Shown here in pieces: positions 1 through 12,157 of a stretch of 64,000 nt of DNA. The position numbers and the translations under genes are program-made. The notes beneath the pieces are model-generated. The model had not been told where the DNA came from and did not search any database. It was given only the letters and a program-made list of their open reading frames with translations. The DNA is taken from assembly GCA_030052745.1 (NCBI GenBank), contig JANBVO010000032.1:1-64000 (forward strand), read 5' to 3'. Every line of letters starts with the position of its first letter. Within the stretch, counting starts at the first letter, position 1. The DNA is from Pleurostoma richardsiae (taxonomy: Eukaryota; Ascomycota; Sordariomycetes; Calosphaeriales; Pleurostomataceae).

Positions 1-2560
1 CTTTTTCGCTTGGCCCGAGCGCCTCACCAAAATTTAAATCCTGTCTTGAAGATATCTTTTACAACTAGTGGATAGGTTCGTCGTAAACGATTAGTTCGCC
101 TTAATTCGGATTATGTTATCCGCGATTCGCCTTATATTTAACCTTCGGTTTATTTATACCTACGTTCTTTCTATTAGTTCGTTTAATAGTATTTCCGTAT
201 CCGTTACTAGTTTACGTACCGTTTGCTTGAATTTTTCTATTACGATCCGTTCGCCGTTATAAAATAATATTCGTTAGTTTTTCGACTACTATATTAATAG
301 TTATTCGTTTATTTACTACCGTTAGCTTTTACTGTATACTATTTATTTAATAATCGTATTCGTAACCGTATACGTATTCGTAAATATTTACTTCGTAAGT
401 TTTTTTTAGAACGTAAGTACCGTTTTCGTTTTAACTTCGTTTAGTTCTTTCGACTAGCTTTTAAACTCGGCTTTTAAAAAAAACAACCGTAATTACTATA
501 ATACCGTTACTAGTATTTCTATATATAAGTGTAGTTTCGTATATTTTAACGGTAACGTTTTAATACTTAACGTCGTATAAAAGTATAGTAATGAGTTCGC
601 GTATATTTTACCGTTAACGTATTACTTAATAAAAGTTATTAAAAATAAAAATACTGTTCGGTCGAACGTTTCGGTTTATTACTTTCTTTTCTTTTTATCG
701 TTTACGTCGTCTTTTTTATCGTTCTCGTCGTCTTTCTTATTATTTTCGTTATTTTCGTTATCGTTTTCGTTTTCTTTTCGGTCGTTAACGTATCCGTTAT
801 CTTAGTTATTACCTTCCGATGTATTTAATTCGTACGTTACGTTTTCTAGTAAATTTTACTATTCGTCGGTAAAGTTAATAATTTACTATTCGAATACCTC
901 GTTACGTCCGGTATTATATATCCGTAAGTAAAACCTTAAGTAACGTTATCCGATTAACCGGTATTTATTCATCGACGTTTCTTTTTTTTTCCGTTTAAAC
1001 GGTACGCCGTTTATAATCGTCGTCGATAATTTAGTTAGTTATTATAACGTTTTTATCGGTACGTTATTTAACCGTTAGTAGTACCGTTTTATTTCGTAGT
1101 CGAAACTTTACGTTAACCGTACTAGCTGTATACGTTTCCGAATTATTACTTCGTTTTCTATTTACGCTTTCCGACCGTTTACTATTAAAGCTTTTACTTA
1201 TTCGGTCGTTTTATATACGTCGAACTTATTTTACGATCTAAAATGTTATATTTAACTTAGTTTCTTTATTTACGTCGAATCGTAGTTTAAATTTTTTTCG
1301 ATATTTTCTTTCTAAAACCGTACTATATTATTAACTTTAAACGTTACCGTATATTTTTTAATTATCTTTTTTATTACGTTATTTTCGAATAAGTCGTTAA
1401 TTTCTTAGTTTTCGATTCCGTTTCTAACGATTTAATACCGTACGTACTTTTTCTATAACTATACTTACGACTAGAACTGTACTTTAGTTTAATATAATCC
1501 GTCGTTTACTATGTAATCGGCTGTCCTTTAATATTACGTAATGTTGTTTCCTACGATAATTATAAACCGATATTATATATAGTTAAATTCGTATAACATT
1601 CGTAGTCTTTCGATTAGTGCCGAATTATTTTTTAGTAACTTAACGGTAAATAGGTCGTTTAATTATATTATATTATAGTAATCTATAATATTTTTTAATA
1701 TCTAACCTTTAATTTTATACGTATAAAAATAACTTTTAATATTAGTCTTTTAAGTATTCGTACCGAGCCGGATAATATTATCGTATAAACGGTAGATCAG
1801 TATTTTATACTTTTCGTTAATAATAATAAACTGTTTCATCGTAATTACTACGAAATATTTACTATTATTTATTTATCTATCTACTACTATAAATGTTAAC
1901 TATATATATATATATATATTATTGAACGCGATTTTCATCTTTTATTACGTATTCTCGTTGTAAATCTCTATCGTAATTCCTAGCCGGTACTATCTCGGCT
2001 TTCGCTATACTTTCTCGGAATTTAACCTTTACGAATAGTATAATGTTCGTAAGTATAAATAAACTCCTTCTTTTACGTTTATAAGTATTAAATACCGTAT
2101 CCCGGTATAATATTCACGAGCGTACAATATAACTAGCTATTTACGTTTATAGTTATTCGACCGACGGTAATCCGACTATAAATTCGAGTTCGATAAGCTA
2201 GTTCTTGCGTCGACCGCTTCTTTATCGACTGTATTTATTACGGTTAATTAATAACTACCTATTAGTTTTTTATAATTACTACCATATTCGCTTCTACGTT
2301 ATTATATCGTTCATACTTTCCGTTAATCTAATCGGACTCGTATAATTGTTACTTATATAACCCTATCGCGTACCCCAAGCGGATTACCCTAACCTTAAAG
2401 TTAGCTAAACTTACCTTAAAAATTTCTAACCAATCTACGGCCGAGCTTAGACCGAAACTACATAGACAGAATGCACGGGCCACCAGAAACTTTTATATGG
2501 CAAATTCTACCCGATTATAACTATTACCTCGCAGATTAATACTTAAGAGAAGTAGCGCAG
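1..2560. repeat. RIP-eroded AT-rich repeat relic
   Basis: There are no open frames of useful length here. The base pattern is that of fungal repeat-induced point mutation: CpA and TpG are almost absent on both strands while TpA is abundant and CpG is kept. In 1021-1200 I count no CpA, one TpG and 17 CpG. On the minus strand 661-780 would read as a D/E/N/K-rich stretch, so the block was probably a coding mobile element read leftwards, but no domain can be recognised. A (TA)n run lies at 1901-1918. The pattern fades between about 2350 and 2600 into the truncated transporter gene. Confidence 0.8.
1901..1918. repeat. TA dinucleotide microsatellite
   Basis: A run of nine TA units inside the RIP-eroded block. 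It has no gene context. Confidence 0.85.
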
Positions 2561-2604
2561 ACCAGAGAGCTAAGCTCGAAGAAGCCGATGGAAACTAGAA
2601 AGAC

Positions 2605-3022
2605 CTATTTTATCGAGTATAATTTGTATATTCGGCCGTAAAGAAGCTGAGCAGAGCACCTAGTAAGCATGTATACGCTAACATACCAGCCGACGTCATT
2701 GAGTGAGTTGAACTGAACGGTAATACGAGGGATAGCGGTAGCAATGATTGTTCGGTCCTGAGATGTCGAGTTAGCGGATGAACGGGGGAAGTAGAAAGAG
2801 ACAGATGGTAAGAATTCAGACACTTACTAGGGCGACAAGGAAGAACGCGAGCCATACTGAAGCCATGATCAATACGACTGCCATGCCGTTGGGATATTCC
2901 GTCCCGTATGTTGGAGGAAGTTCCTGTGTAGTTGATGGCTCAGTATTGAGATTCTCGGTATCCTTGGCGGCGTTGACCGTGCTTAACGCAGTCCGAGGGG
3001 GCACATCATCTAAAGAAGCCAT
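2605..3022 (-). pseudogene. Truncated MFS drug-efflux (DHA2-type) transporter
   Basis: The reading frame starts at the ATG at 3020-3022 and runs through a charged cytosolic N-terminus into a first membrane segment (residues about 43-65). A clean intron (2758-2827, GTAAGT..CTCAG) then joins it to the classical DHA2 motif [13 protein letters not shown] and the second and third membrane segments. The frame stops at a TAG at 2605-2607, exactly where relatives have Trp (Y-S-I-K-W), so TGG to TAG is the likely lesion, a change RIP makes. About 30 more residues are readable below it before the sequence dissolves into the AT-rich block. Only three of about 14 membrane segments remain, so this is not a functional pump. 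Confidence 0.75.
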
Positions 3023-3646
3023 GACTAAGATATGCTGGTAAAGGAGAGACAGAAGCTCGAGTATTGTCCAGGAAATGAAGGTGAGATAGAAGGGGAGCAC
3101 GGAATGACATACGATGGAGGGAAAAGGACGTTTTTATAAAGGTCTATATGATTGTTTCTTCCCTGCAAATAGACTACGGAGGCTCGGCCGAGAAACTGTA
3201 GCCCCCGAAACCACCACAGAATCTCACCAAAGTAGTGAAACTCATGTAACAAGTACCTACGTATCAGGATGAATCTACGAGTTTCCAGCTCTTTTTGCTG
3301 CGCGAGGTAGTATCTTTGACTCCTAGATCTGGCATGGAGTACTTCGTGGAACATCGGAAAATGAGTACGCCAATTGATCCTATCGAAGGGCAGAATGAGC
3401 TAAAGGCATCGTCGGCAGTCAGTGTCGGCGAGCAGGGATACCATCTTCCGACTGCCCCACACAAGACCCATATTCGGAAATAACTATTCTCCGACGCTAT
3501 ACCTTAGCCGTCTATACGAGGATATGCCGTTCCTTATGTCAATCGTTCATCGACGGGGTCCTCTTCCTCTTTTTTTCCTCCGGCGAGATCTGTAAGGATG
3601 TAAGAGAAATCGAGAAATTTACTTCACATTCTATCGCCACCGTACA
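3023..3646. other. Intergenic, head-to-head with the first regulator
   Basis: About 620 bp between the start of the decayed efflux pump (minus) and the Zn2Cys6 regulator (plus). This divergent pairing is typical of a regulator next to its target pump. I see no gene or clear repeat in it. Confidence 0.5.
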
Positions 3647-5944
3647 ATGTCCACTCTCGAACCAGCCGTGGCCGACTCATCAAAGACGTCTCCCACGTCA
3701 TTTGCTGTCAACGAAAAGGTGCCGATCCTGGCCCCTCAAAGACATCCGTGTCTCCTGTGTCAAAGGCGGAAAGTCAAATGTGATAGGAATACACCTTGTT
3801 CCCACTGTATCAAGGCCCGTGTGGAATGTGTCGTTCCAAAGATAGACCTGCCTCCCAAGCGTAAGAGAAGATTCCCAGAAGCTGAGTTACTTGCACGCCT
3901 GCGAAGATTTGAAGCCTATTTCAAAGAGAACGGGCTTGATCCCGAAGCTATCGGCCGTAGTACCACAAGTCCTCAATCTGGGGGAAACTTAGCTGAGGCC
4001 ATCACGAACTACGCAACGCCACCACCACTCAACGTCAAAACGTCGCCGAGGAGCTTGAGAAAGTAGGTCAAGAGCTAAGAACCCCCGGCATCGCTTTGAC
4101 TGACAGCCGATACTAGTGGCAATCTTCTCAGCGATCAGGTAGGTCGGCGTCTTGTGCATATACATACCCACCATTTGTTCGTTCTTGACGTAGAAGCTAA
4201 CCATTTCTCTCCAGTTTCGTGAAACGGAAGAGATACTCCAGGGCTCTTCCAACGATGAATCATTCGAGACTCCCATGACAAAATCGTTCGAAGTTCGAGA
4301 GACCTTAACTGATGGTTATGATCTTGTCTTCGCAGAGCAGGGGAAAGAGGACTTGGCCGGCCTCCATCCGTCGCCAATACATATCTTCAGATTGTGGCAG
4401 ATCTTTCTCGACAACGTCAATCCGTTGGTCAAAATTTTTCATGCACCAACGGTACAACAACAGATCCTCGATGCCAGCGCAGATCTCAGCCATGTCCCAA
4501 ACAACACGGAAGCCTTGATGTTTGGGGTTTATTCCATGTCAATTGCGTCTATTGATAATGAAAAATGTAGTGCCTTCTTCGGGAAAGAAAGGGAACGCCT
4601 TCTGGCCCAGTATCATGCAGGAGCACGCAAAGCTCTAACAAATGCGGGTTTACTTGCCTCTTCTGATCTCGTTACCCTACAAGCATTTGCCTTGTACTTG
4701 GTATGGCTCCGTCATAGTATGATTATGTCTATGCTGACGTCTTCTGTGACTGCATCTAGCTCTCAAACTTCCAGGGTGCTTAGGGTTAACGCTCTCTCTT
4801 CTGTCTGACTGGTATAGCTATGCGCGTCGCGCAAAGGATGGGTCTCAACAGCGATGGCACCAGCCTTGGTCTTCCTCCTTTTGAGACCGAAATGCGTCGA
4901 CGGCTATGGTGGCAGCTCGTGATGATCGATAACCGAGTTGCCGAGGTCTCTGGTGCCCCGTCCCTTCACGCCACCTACTCTTGGAGCACCCATCCTCCAT
5001 CCAACGTGAACGATAACGACCTTTTCCCGGGCATGAGAGATATCACCGTGGACTCTGACAGGCTGACTGAGATGTTATTCGTCTCCCTGCAGTGTGAACT
5101 GTTCGAATTCACTAGAAAGTCCCAGCAGGTGTTGGGGTCATCAACGAGCACGAAAGACGAGGCAATCGATGCCTTTCAAAGCCGCCTAGAAAGCAGGTAT
5201 CTCAAGCACTGTGACCCATCGGCTCCGGTGCACCTCTTCTCGATTTTGACGGCGCGATTGGGGATATGGAAATTACGCATGGGCGTCTTCAGTCCACGAA
5301 TGCTACCAGATCCCCGACGTCAAATGCCTCGAGATGCGCAAGATGGTATATTTTCCGCGAGCTTGGGAGTGTTAGAATGTTATAACACAATGCTTGCTAC
5401 GGAGAGTGTTCAGAACTTTATCTGGTATGCCTTCACGAATCCTCCGTTTACAGCCTACCTCCATTTGCTATGCGCGTTGCGTACGAGAACGAACGGCGAG
5501 TTGGCCGACAGAGCGTGGCATCAGCTCGCCGAACACGCCGAAAATCGCGAGAAGCACGACTCATGGGACCACCCCCAGAAGTCTGGTCCGTTACGTCTGG
5601 CCATTGGCAATTTGACCATAAAGGCATGGGAAGCCCGAGAGATGGCGAGGTCGCATTTTCAGCCAGTCATGCCAGTACCACGCTTCATCTCCGGTTTGCG
5701 TGATCGACTGGCTCCCCAGAACTCAGGAATCCAGGGCACAGATCCATCAGGGCCTTATGACTCCTTTGTCCTCGGTGGGATTCCGAGTTTACACTCGGGA
5801 ACGGATATATTTTCGTTGCCGGACTTTCTACCTGACATAACCTCACTATCGGGTTGGCCGACTTACAACGATTTTACACTAGAAGACATGACGTCCCGCG
5901 TCGGAGAAGCCCAGTATCTTGAGTCTGGTGCTGGATCTAGGTGA
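3647..5944 (+). CDS. Zn2Cys6 fungal transcription factor (first)
   Basis: Nuclear regulator. The zinc cluster is at C35, C38, C45, C51, C54, C61 and is followed by a basic linker (PPKRKRRF) and a short coiled-coil-like segment. The middle and C-terminus carry the fungal-specific transcription factor domain (the ETEMRRRLWWQLV stretch is the usual signature). A model with exons 3647-4062, 4117-4138, 4215-4700, 4760-4775 and 4818-5944 keeps frame and gives 688 residues. The two very small exons are inferred from splice signals; a single intron at 4717-4817 is the alternative for the last join. It lies head-to-head with the decayed MFS pump, so it may be an orphaned cluster regulator. The zinc cluster is secure, the internal exon borders less so. 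Confidence 0.8.
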
Positions 5945-6513
5945 CAATAGCTTCTTTAAGTAGGTTACCTGTCAACGAAAAAGCAACAGTTAGAGGAGTC
6001 GATCAACATATATAGCCTTGCCACGAACGGCAGAAGCTGCAGCAGCTACTACACTATCTCGGTAGAAAATAGATAAAGCAATGGGCAATTAGCAATCAGC
6101 ATTATATATATCCCGCGCTGTAATATCGAAGGGGACACATTCTTGCGAAGTCCACCTTACTGTATAGTGTATACCTTTAGCGTGAGTCCGTTAACATCGA
6201 ATAGCTTTAAATCAAAGGTGTTCAACGAACCAACTCGTCAAAGGTGCTAAAAGGTTACAATATAAGTAGCATAGGTGACAAGGTATCAAGCGTAATATCT
6301 GTTTGGACGCTAAAGAAAAAAGCGAAAAAAGGCCGGGTTGCAGAACGTTTAATCTGCCTAACAACAAGTTTACGTTACGTTATTATATTCATTACACTTA
6401 CACTTACACTACCAAGTTTAAAGGAGGAGGACTATTGAGTAGTTAACAATATATAGGTCTGATCCTGCATCAGCCGCAGTAAACTAACGTAGGTTCAAAC
6501 CGCGTTATTAGAC
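5945..6513. other. AT-rich intergenic stretch
   Basis: About 570 bp without a gene. It is partly AT-rich, with three TTACAC-type units in tandem at about 6390-6408. It separates the first regulator from a decayed gene. Confidence 0.5.
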
Positions 6514-7666
6514 ATGCTTGCAGGCAGCACCTCACTCACCTGCACCGTCACAGCGCAGCTCAAGCTGCGCATCATCAGCCTCGTGGGACTCACCCTCATC
6601 GTGATCTGGGCGTTTTCTTCGATTGGTGGCCAGGCGTCATACAGACAGATGACCATCGGCCCTAGGGTCTCAACCGTCCCAGTTCCACCTACATGGTACC
6701 CATGCATGGAACAATATGACGGGTCTCAGCAGACAACGGTGTTCCCCATCATCAACGCTCTCTTCGTCACCCTAATACTCTCTCCTTTGTCGACGAGGCT
6801 GTCGACGGTGGATACGTGGGGCAATGTGAAGATACCCCTGATTGAGAACTACGGGAACGAATCCACCCCTGACAGCGAACGGTGGTTCGTCGTCGACAAA
6901 GCTCGGTCGGCACATATTCCTCCCTGGCGAGGATACCCATGGTCGGCATAAACGGATCCAGCGTCCTCCATGACATGAACATGGAAGTGGCATACTTGTA
7001 TTTCGACTGCTGTATAAAAATGAGTTTACACTGGATGACACCTACCGGTGCGATCATCGGGAAGGCCGTCATCGTCTAGCTCTTTAACTACCTCAACAAC
7101 ACGACGCCACGAGCCAACGCCACGACGCTAGACTTACCCGACCTGGACATGGCCAACTTGTCGCTGCGAAATATCACCTACGCATCGTACGTCGTAACAG
7201 ACCTCTCTTAGTGCACCTCAAGCCAGACTACGTCGACGTGACGTTGCACTGCACGACTGGGGAAACTGCTCCTCGTGCCCGTCGCCGTCGACGAGCTTAC
7301 CGCGAAAAAGACTTACAAGCCTGGATATGACAGATACCCGAGTACTAGGGCGATCTCGAGGGCATCATGCTGCAGCTGGGAATTCCGCTCGAGAAGGTGC
7401 CCGACACTATCCGGGGTCGGACTCGGACCAATGGCGTCACTGACTTTCGGTATCTCATGCTCCGGTACCATAAGATTAGAGAGCCCGTAAACGCCCTAGC
7501 CAGCCTCATGGGCAACCGCGTTGCCTTCAAGTCCGTGGACATGTCGCTCCATGAGGCGGAGCGTCAAAGCACTCAATATTTTGGATATCGTGTTCCTCCC
7601 ATTATCCTTCTCGGCTGGCCTCTTCAGCATGGCGGATTTGTACTTGCTGGGGAGTTCGCGTTCTAG
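6514..7666 (+). pseudogene. Decayed fungal membrane-protein gene
   Basis: The first frame (6514-6951) has a hydrophobic segment followed by IGGQASYRQMTIG. This resembles a lineage-specific family of large fungal membrane proteins that carry a conserved W-A-x-S-P-I-G-G-Q-A-S-x-R block; I recall the family but it has no named function. The similarity then continues in other frames (6882-7079, about 7275-7340, 7367-7666) separated by stops, and no splice pattern I tried restores one frame. Relatives start well upstream with several membrane segments that are missing here. I read it as a 5'-truncated, frameshifted relic. Confidence 0.55.
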
Positions 7667-8116
7667 GCGTACGTTGCGCTCTACCTTCCGCTGCTAGGGC
7701 TGGTATACTTCGTCTTGGAGCTTGGATACACGGACGGCTAAATGTACTGGCCGCTTAAGACAGTAATATGTAATGGAAGTAAACAGACGATGTCGGCGGG
7801 AAGGGGAGGATACCATCGAGAGGTATGGCATGATCTTGGATCGTTCGCGAACGGGCCGGAACAGGACCTTTGAACTACGTTAGTCTAACTATACAATTCG
7901 ATGATTTATTTCTACAAGAGTAAAACTTGAAAACCCGTTGGATAGGCTTAATTCTTTACGTAATACGGGAATGAATTAAGTAGTAGAAAAGTAGCAGGAA
8001 TTTTGTACGATTTCGCGTGCTGTAATAAACTTGTACTAATCATGCTTCTAATAGGTTAAGAATCTTAACGGAAAAGAAATAAACTGTACGGTAAAAGCTC
8101 TACAAGATGACTAGAA
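7667..8116. other. AT-rich intergenic stretch
   Basis: About 450 bp between the decayed membrane-protein gene and the 3' end of the amidohydrolase. It is AT-rich from about 7860 and no gene is seen. Confidence 0.5.
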
Positions 8117-9495
8117 TTATCTAGCTTGAATACCATCACGCCAAACGCCTCTAATGTTAAGAGTATCATCGATGTCATCCAACGGGTTCCCTTCAATTAG
8201 AACAAGATCAGCCTTGAGTCCTTGTATGATCTGTCCTCGATCCTTCCAACCAAAGAGTTTAGCAGTCAATGCTGTTCCAGCGTGCAGAGCTTCCTTAGGT
8301 GAGAAACCACATTCCTTAACAAGCAAGTACAGCTCGTGATGGAATGTCACACCCCATGCCGTGCCCAGTCCCGGTCCAGCCGAATCAGAGCCTCTGGGAA
8401 ACATCAGCACAGTTCTCTATCCTAACTGGCCTCTAGCCACCATTACTCACACAATAATCGGGACATCTTCGGCTTTCAACCTTCGAACTGTCGCGTACGC
8501 ATTTTCTACCGTGGCCCCGTCCCTTGCAAACCCCATGCATTGGCACAGGTTCGCATACCCCTTCGCTGTCAGCTTTCCCTTCACCCGTTCATCATTCGCA
8601 AACCGCTCCGCCACCGCTCGCCCCTCCTTCGTGAAGCTTCCCAACAGCGCGAGGGTGGGGTTGCACCACGCCCCGGCCTTCTTGTACTCGTCGACAATCT
8701 CCTGACTGACGGGTTCATCGATGAAAGTGTGTGCCAGGCCGTTGACTCCTAGCGACAGTACTTCTAGCGTGTCGGCGCGCCCAAAGCAGTGAGCCACAGC
8801 GACGTGCCCTGCTGCTTGGGTTGCTGTGATCAGAGCCTTTTGTATTGCTAGTGACGGCTTGGGGAAGGACCGGTCCATGGCTCCGCCGGACTCGTGCATC
8901 AGCTTAATGTAGTCGGCGGCGCCAGCGGGTGACAGGCTGTAAGCAACGTAGGCTTCGGCGTCAGCGGGTGAGGTGAGTCTCGGCCAAGTTGCAATATCGG
9001 CGGCTGTCTGTAGCATGGGGGATTAGCTCTTTAACTAAGGGATAAGTAATTTGCCGTCAGAAAATGCATCGGCCTCACATCTTCGCTCTTGTCATACGCC
9101 GTCACCACGGGCATCGGCCACCCGCCATCAATAGTCGCTGCCACGCCGGCCGCCTTGAAGTCGGCGTTCTCCGCCTTTTTCTTGGCTGCGAGATTCTTTA
9201 GTTTGTGCACATTGACAGTTTCGTTGTGCATGTCCATGACGGTAGTGACGCCAAACTTGAGAGACTGGGCCAGTGCGACCTCCTGGCCCTTGTCCGCGTG
9301 AATATGGGCATCGATGAAGCCGGGAACGACCGTGTGGCCGGGCTTGGAGATGACGAGAAAACTGGCGTCGGTGGGTGGCGGGCCGGCAGATACGGTGGAT
9401 ATAAGGCCATCCCTAACCACAATATAGCCGGACTCGATGATGTCGATACCAGTGAAGATACGGACGTCGGAGAGGATGAAACTTGTTGATTCCAT
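8117..9495 (-). CDS. Metal-dependent amidohydrolase (imidazolonepropionase-like)
   Basis: Predicted cytosolic hydrolase of the amidohydrolase superfamily, acting on a cyclic amide or similar C-N bond; the substrate is unknown. Three exons (9495-9079, 9007-8451, 8393-8117) close in frame to 416 residues, with introns GTGAGG..ACAG and GTGAGT..CCAG. The metal site is visible: H64 and H66 in DAHIHAD, later His in VAHCFG and LAHTF, and the late Asp in VGSDS, which is rebuilt across the second intron. The start at 9495 (MESTSF) is the first ATG; upstream in-frame codons are not ATG. There is no signal peptide. Its neighbours are unrelated in strand and type. Confidence 0.85.
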
Positions 9496-10202
9496 TGCGA
9501 TGACTGGTGATAGCACTGAAGTCCAGGTATTTTGAGCTCTTGTGAGATATGAGATACTTCTTGCGTTGGTTTACTCGACGATCTTAAGTTCTTAGAGAAA
9601 GTGTTCGAATAAGACTGTTAGGCTGTCAGGTTTTCTCGACCTCTACCTGAAGCGTAGGGATAATCAAGTGGCGTACTGTTCTCCTATGATTTATAACAAT
9701 CAATTTGCCTTGCTGACTTTGGAAAATCTACCATGAGTCACTCAGGTCTTGAGCTATTTTTACGTCCATATTATATACCTGGTGCACTTGATGAACTGGC
9801 CTACACAATTCTGCCAGTCCCTCGATCACGAAGGTCAAACGACGCCTAATTGAACCACTGGCGAGGTCTGTTTTCGGCTTAGTGGCCCGACAGTGTCCGA
9901 CAGGGTCCGACAATGTAGCCCAGTAATATTCCATACAATCCAATGATATCGTTCGACAGCGCCCGACAGCGCCCGACAGCGATTCTCCACCAGCTTCACA
10001 AAGTATCGAGCAGCCAATCATAGAATGTCCTAGCTGTCAGGAGCAAGCAGGGCTGAGTATGGGCCCATAATCCATAATAGTCTCCGTGTACTACGTCTCA
10101 AGAATCTCAGGCACTCCTCATTTACGTTATTTACCTCGGACCCATCTCTCAGCAATCACGGCACTAGGTTAGCGATCTCCGACACAACCCGCCATAGTCA
10201 CA
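9496..10202. promoter_or_regulatory. Divergent intergenic region with periodic CCGACA arrays
   Basis: About 700 bp between two divergent genes, the amidohydrolase (minus) and the second Zn2Cys6 regulator (plus). It holds two triplets of a 10-bp repeat (listed separately) and otherwise shows no gene. Confidence 0.5.
9887..9979. repeat. Two arrays of a 10-bp CCGACAG repeat
   Basis: CCGACA-type units begin at 9887, 9897 and 9907, and again at 9953, 9963 and 9973, so each triplet has an exact 10-bp period. Unit 9907 ends in A instead of G, and unit 9953 begins TCG. The arrays are 46 bp apart and lie about 400 bp upstream of the amidohydrolase start and 225-315 bp upstream of the regulator start. 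Confidence 0.8.
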
Positions 10203-12157
10203 ATGGCGGCTGAAGGCGGTCGACCGCATACATCTCATGCCTCCCAGGCTTGTGTAATGTGCAAGACTCGAAAGAAAAGGTGTAACAAATCACTGCCATC
10301 TTGCGGGTATTGCATCCGGTTAGTCGCCGAAACCGCTGAACCTGTCGATGCATGCAGCATAAAGCTGATCAGCGTTGTAGGAAAGAGCTGCACTGTGTTT
10401 ATACTCGAGTCCCACGCCTCTCGAACCATGCCGTCCTTACCGCGGAGAGGACCCGTGCTGAGCCGATTTGGGGTGCATGGCCGCCTACGAGCATCGCATC
10501 CTCTCGCATGATCTTATCCTCAAATGTGCCGTCCGACCAGACAACGGCTAAGGCCGTGCAGTTAAGTCACATATTTCAATCAGTCTTTCGCAATCGACTT
10601 CTTTCGTTCGCTTTCGTCCGACCGGATGCTAAGCAGGAGGCTAACCAACAGACATCAGTAATCAAGTGTATCTCGAGATCCATGGAATGATTCGTGCGAC
10701 GGGACAGTTTGTAGACGGCATCAGCCACCGCTATTTCCAGGGGTTTCACCGCCACCTACCCGTCATCTCCCGTATACGCTTCTATAACAACCTTAGCACG
10801 TCAGGAGGAGCCCCAGGCGCTGACGTTTCCGTCTTGCTACTGACTATGTGTCTGATCACGCACGCTCCTGCACTGGGATTTGAATCCGAGTATGGAACCT
10901 TTCAAATGGCCGAACAACATTCCCTCTATTTGACTGCGAGATCCCTCCTCACTCAGGTACAGGTATCCTGCTCGTCCTCTCTCCCTCTAATCCAAGCTGG
11001 TATTCTGCTAGCCCTTTATGAGTACACACATGGCCGGCCGGATGATGCATTTATGACCATCACAGGCTCGGCGCGAATGGCCTACGCCGCACGTATCCAC
11101 ACACGTGACCGTCACCAGACACGGATGACACATACAACCAGCCACAATGCAGATTCAGACATCGACCTCCTTCTACAGGCCGAAGAAGCGGCGAATACGT
11201 GGTGGGGTATCGTGATCTGCGAGCGGTATGTTTTCCCTAGCATGAATGGCAAACCTTAGACGCAGATCAGGCTAAGGTCGCGCTGGTGGCAGGACCTTCC
11301 TTATTGAAGCGACAGTCTTCGACCAACCGATGGTTACTGTCTTCCCTGGTGTAGATGCTAGACTGCCGATTGAACCTGAAGTCCTCGACCAGCTCGACAT
11401 TTCAGGCTCAAAGTATTTGCCTAACGTTCCCATATCATGTCTGACATCGGAAAAGATTGAAGGATTTGGTCGAACAGTCCAAGCGACCTACCTTCTAGAT
11501 CAAGTTCTCAAAAGCTTTGACACACCAGATATCGATTCTAGATTGCTCCAGCTTGATAGGCTGGATACCAATATCCAAGCCTTTCTGTCGTTAGTCATGG
11601 CACAGTGCCAGGGGCATTCGGGCATCTTTTGTGTATCAATAAATATTGCCATCAGGTAAGTCCATGGTCTCTTTTCCCTTTCTTCAGTTCCACTCGATTT
11701 TCCCTAGATAGCCACACCAGTCCGTGCTAATGATTTTCCAACCAGGACACTATTCATGGTACATTGGCATATTTTCGGCCAGCACCCACAGGCTGTGAGA
11801 GCCAATTTCAGATCACAGGAAGAGTGGTTTGAGAGATCACAAGACGCGCTTGATACCGTTACAAAGATTGTCGTTAACACTGCGGAGTCCCTTATCGGCG
11901 AGTCTCTGGCAAACACGGCAACACCCATGGTTGACCTGATGCCTCCAACGTACACATATATATCTTGCGCCGCGCTACGGCATATCCGTCGTAGCACGCA
12001 CAGAGAAGGTGTCGATTGGCTAGAGAGTGCCAAAAACATGCTCCAAACATCCTTGGATAAGTACTTCCAGCGCTGGAGTGTGAGTGATGACTGGGTTAAG
12101 GTCAGGAGTCACACAGAGCATGTAGCATGCTCTGCTGGTTGCGTTCTAGGCATCTAG
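10203..12157 (+). CDS. Zn2Cys6 fungal transcription factor (second)
   Basis: Nuclear regulator. The zinc cluster is split by an intron at 10319-10380 (GTTAGT..GTAG); splicing gives a perfect C-x2-C-x6-C-x6-C-x2-C-x6-C at residues 17 to 44. The fungal-specific domain follows, with FHRHLPVISRIRFYNNL, a WWGIVICER stretch and a C-terminal helix-rich tail. A further intron at 11656-11745 (GTAAGT..CCAG) is clear. The joins near 10560-10665 and 11230-11330 could not be settled in one frame, so either small introns were missed or the gene has been damaged there. It is divergent from the amidohydrolase, which it may control; that is inference from position. Confidence 0.7.

Noticed and set aside
2380-2400. 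CCCTAACC as possible telomere repeat
   Set aside because: Only a single partial unit, no tandem TTAGGG array.
3989-4377. Apparent frameshift and stops in the first Zn2Cys6 regulator suggesting a pseudogene
   Set aside because: Introns at 4063-4116 and 4139-4214 with good splice signals close the frame.
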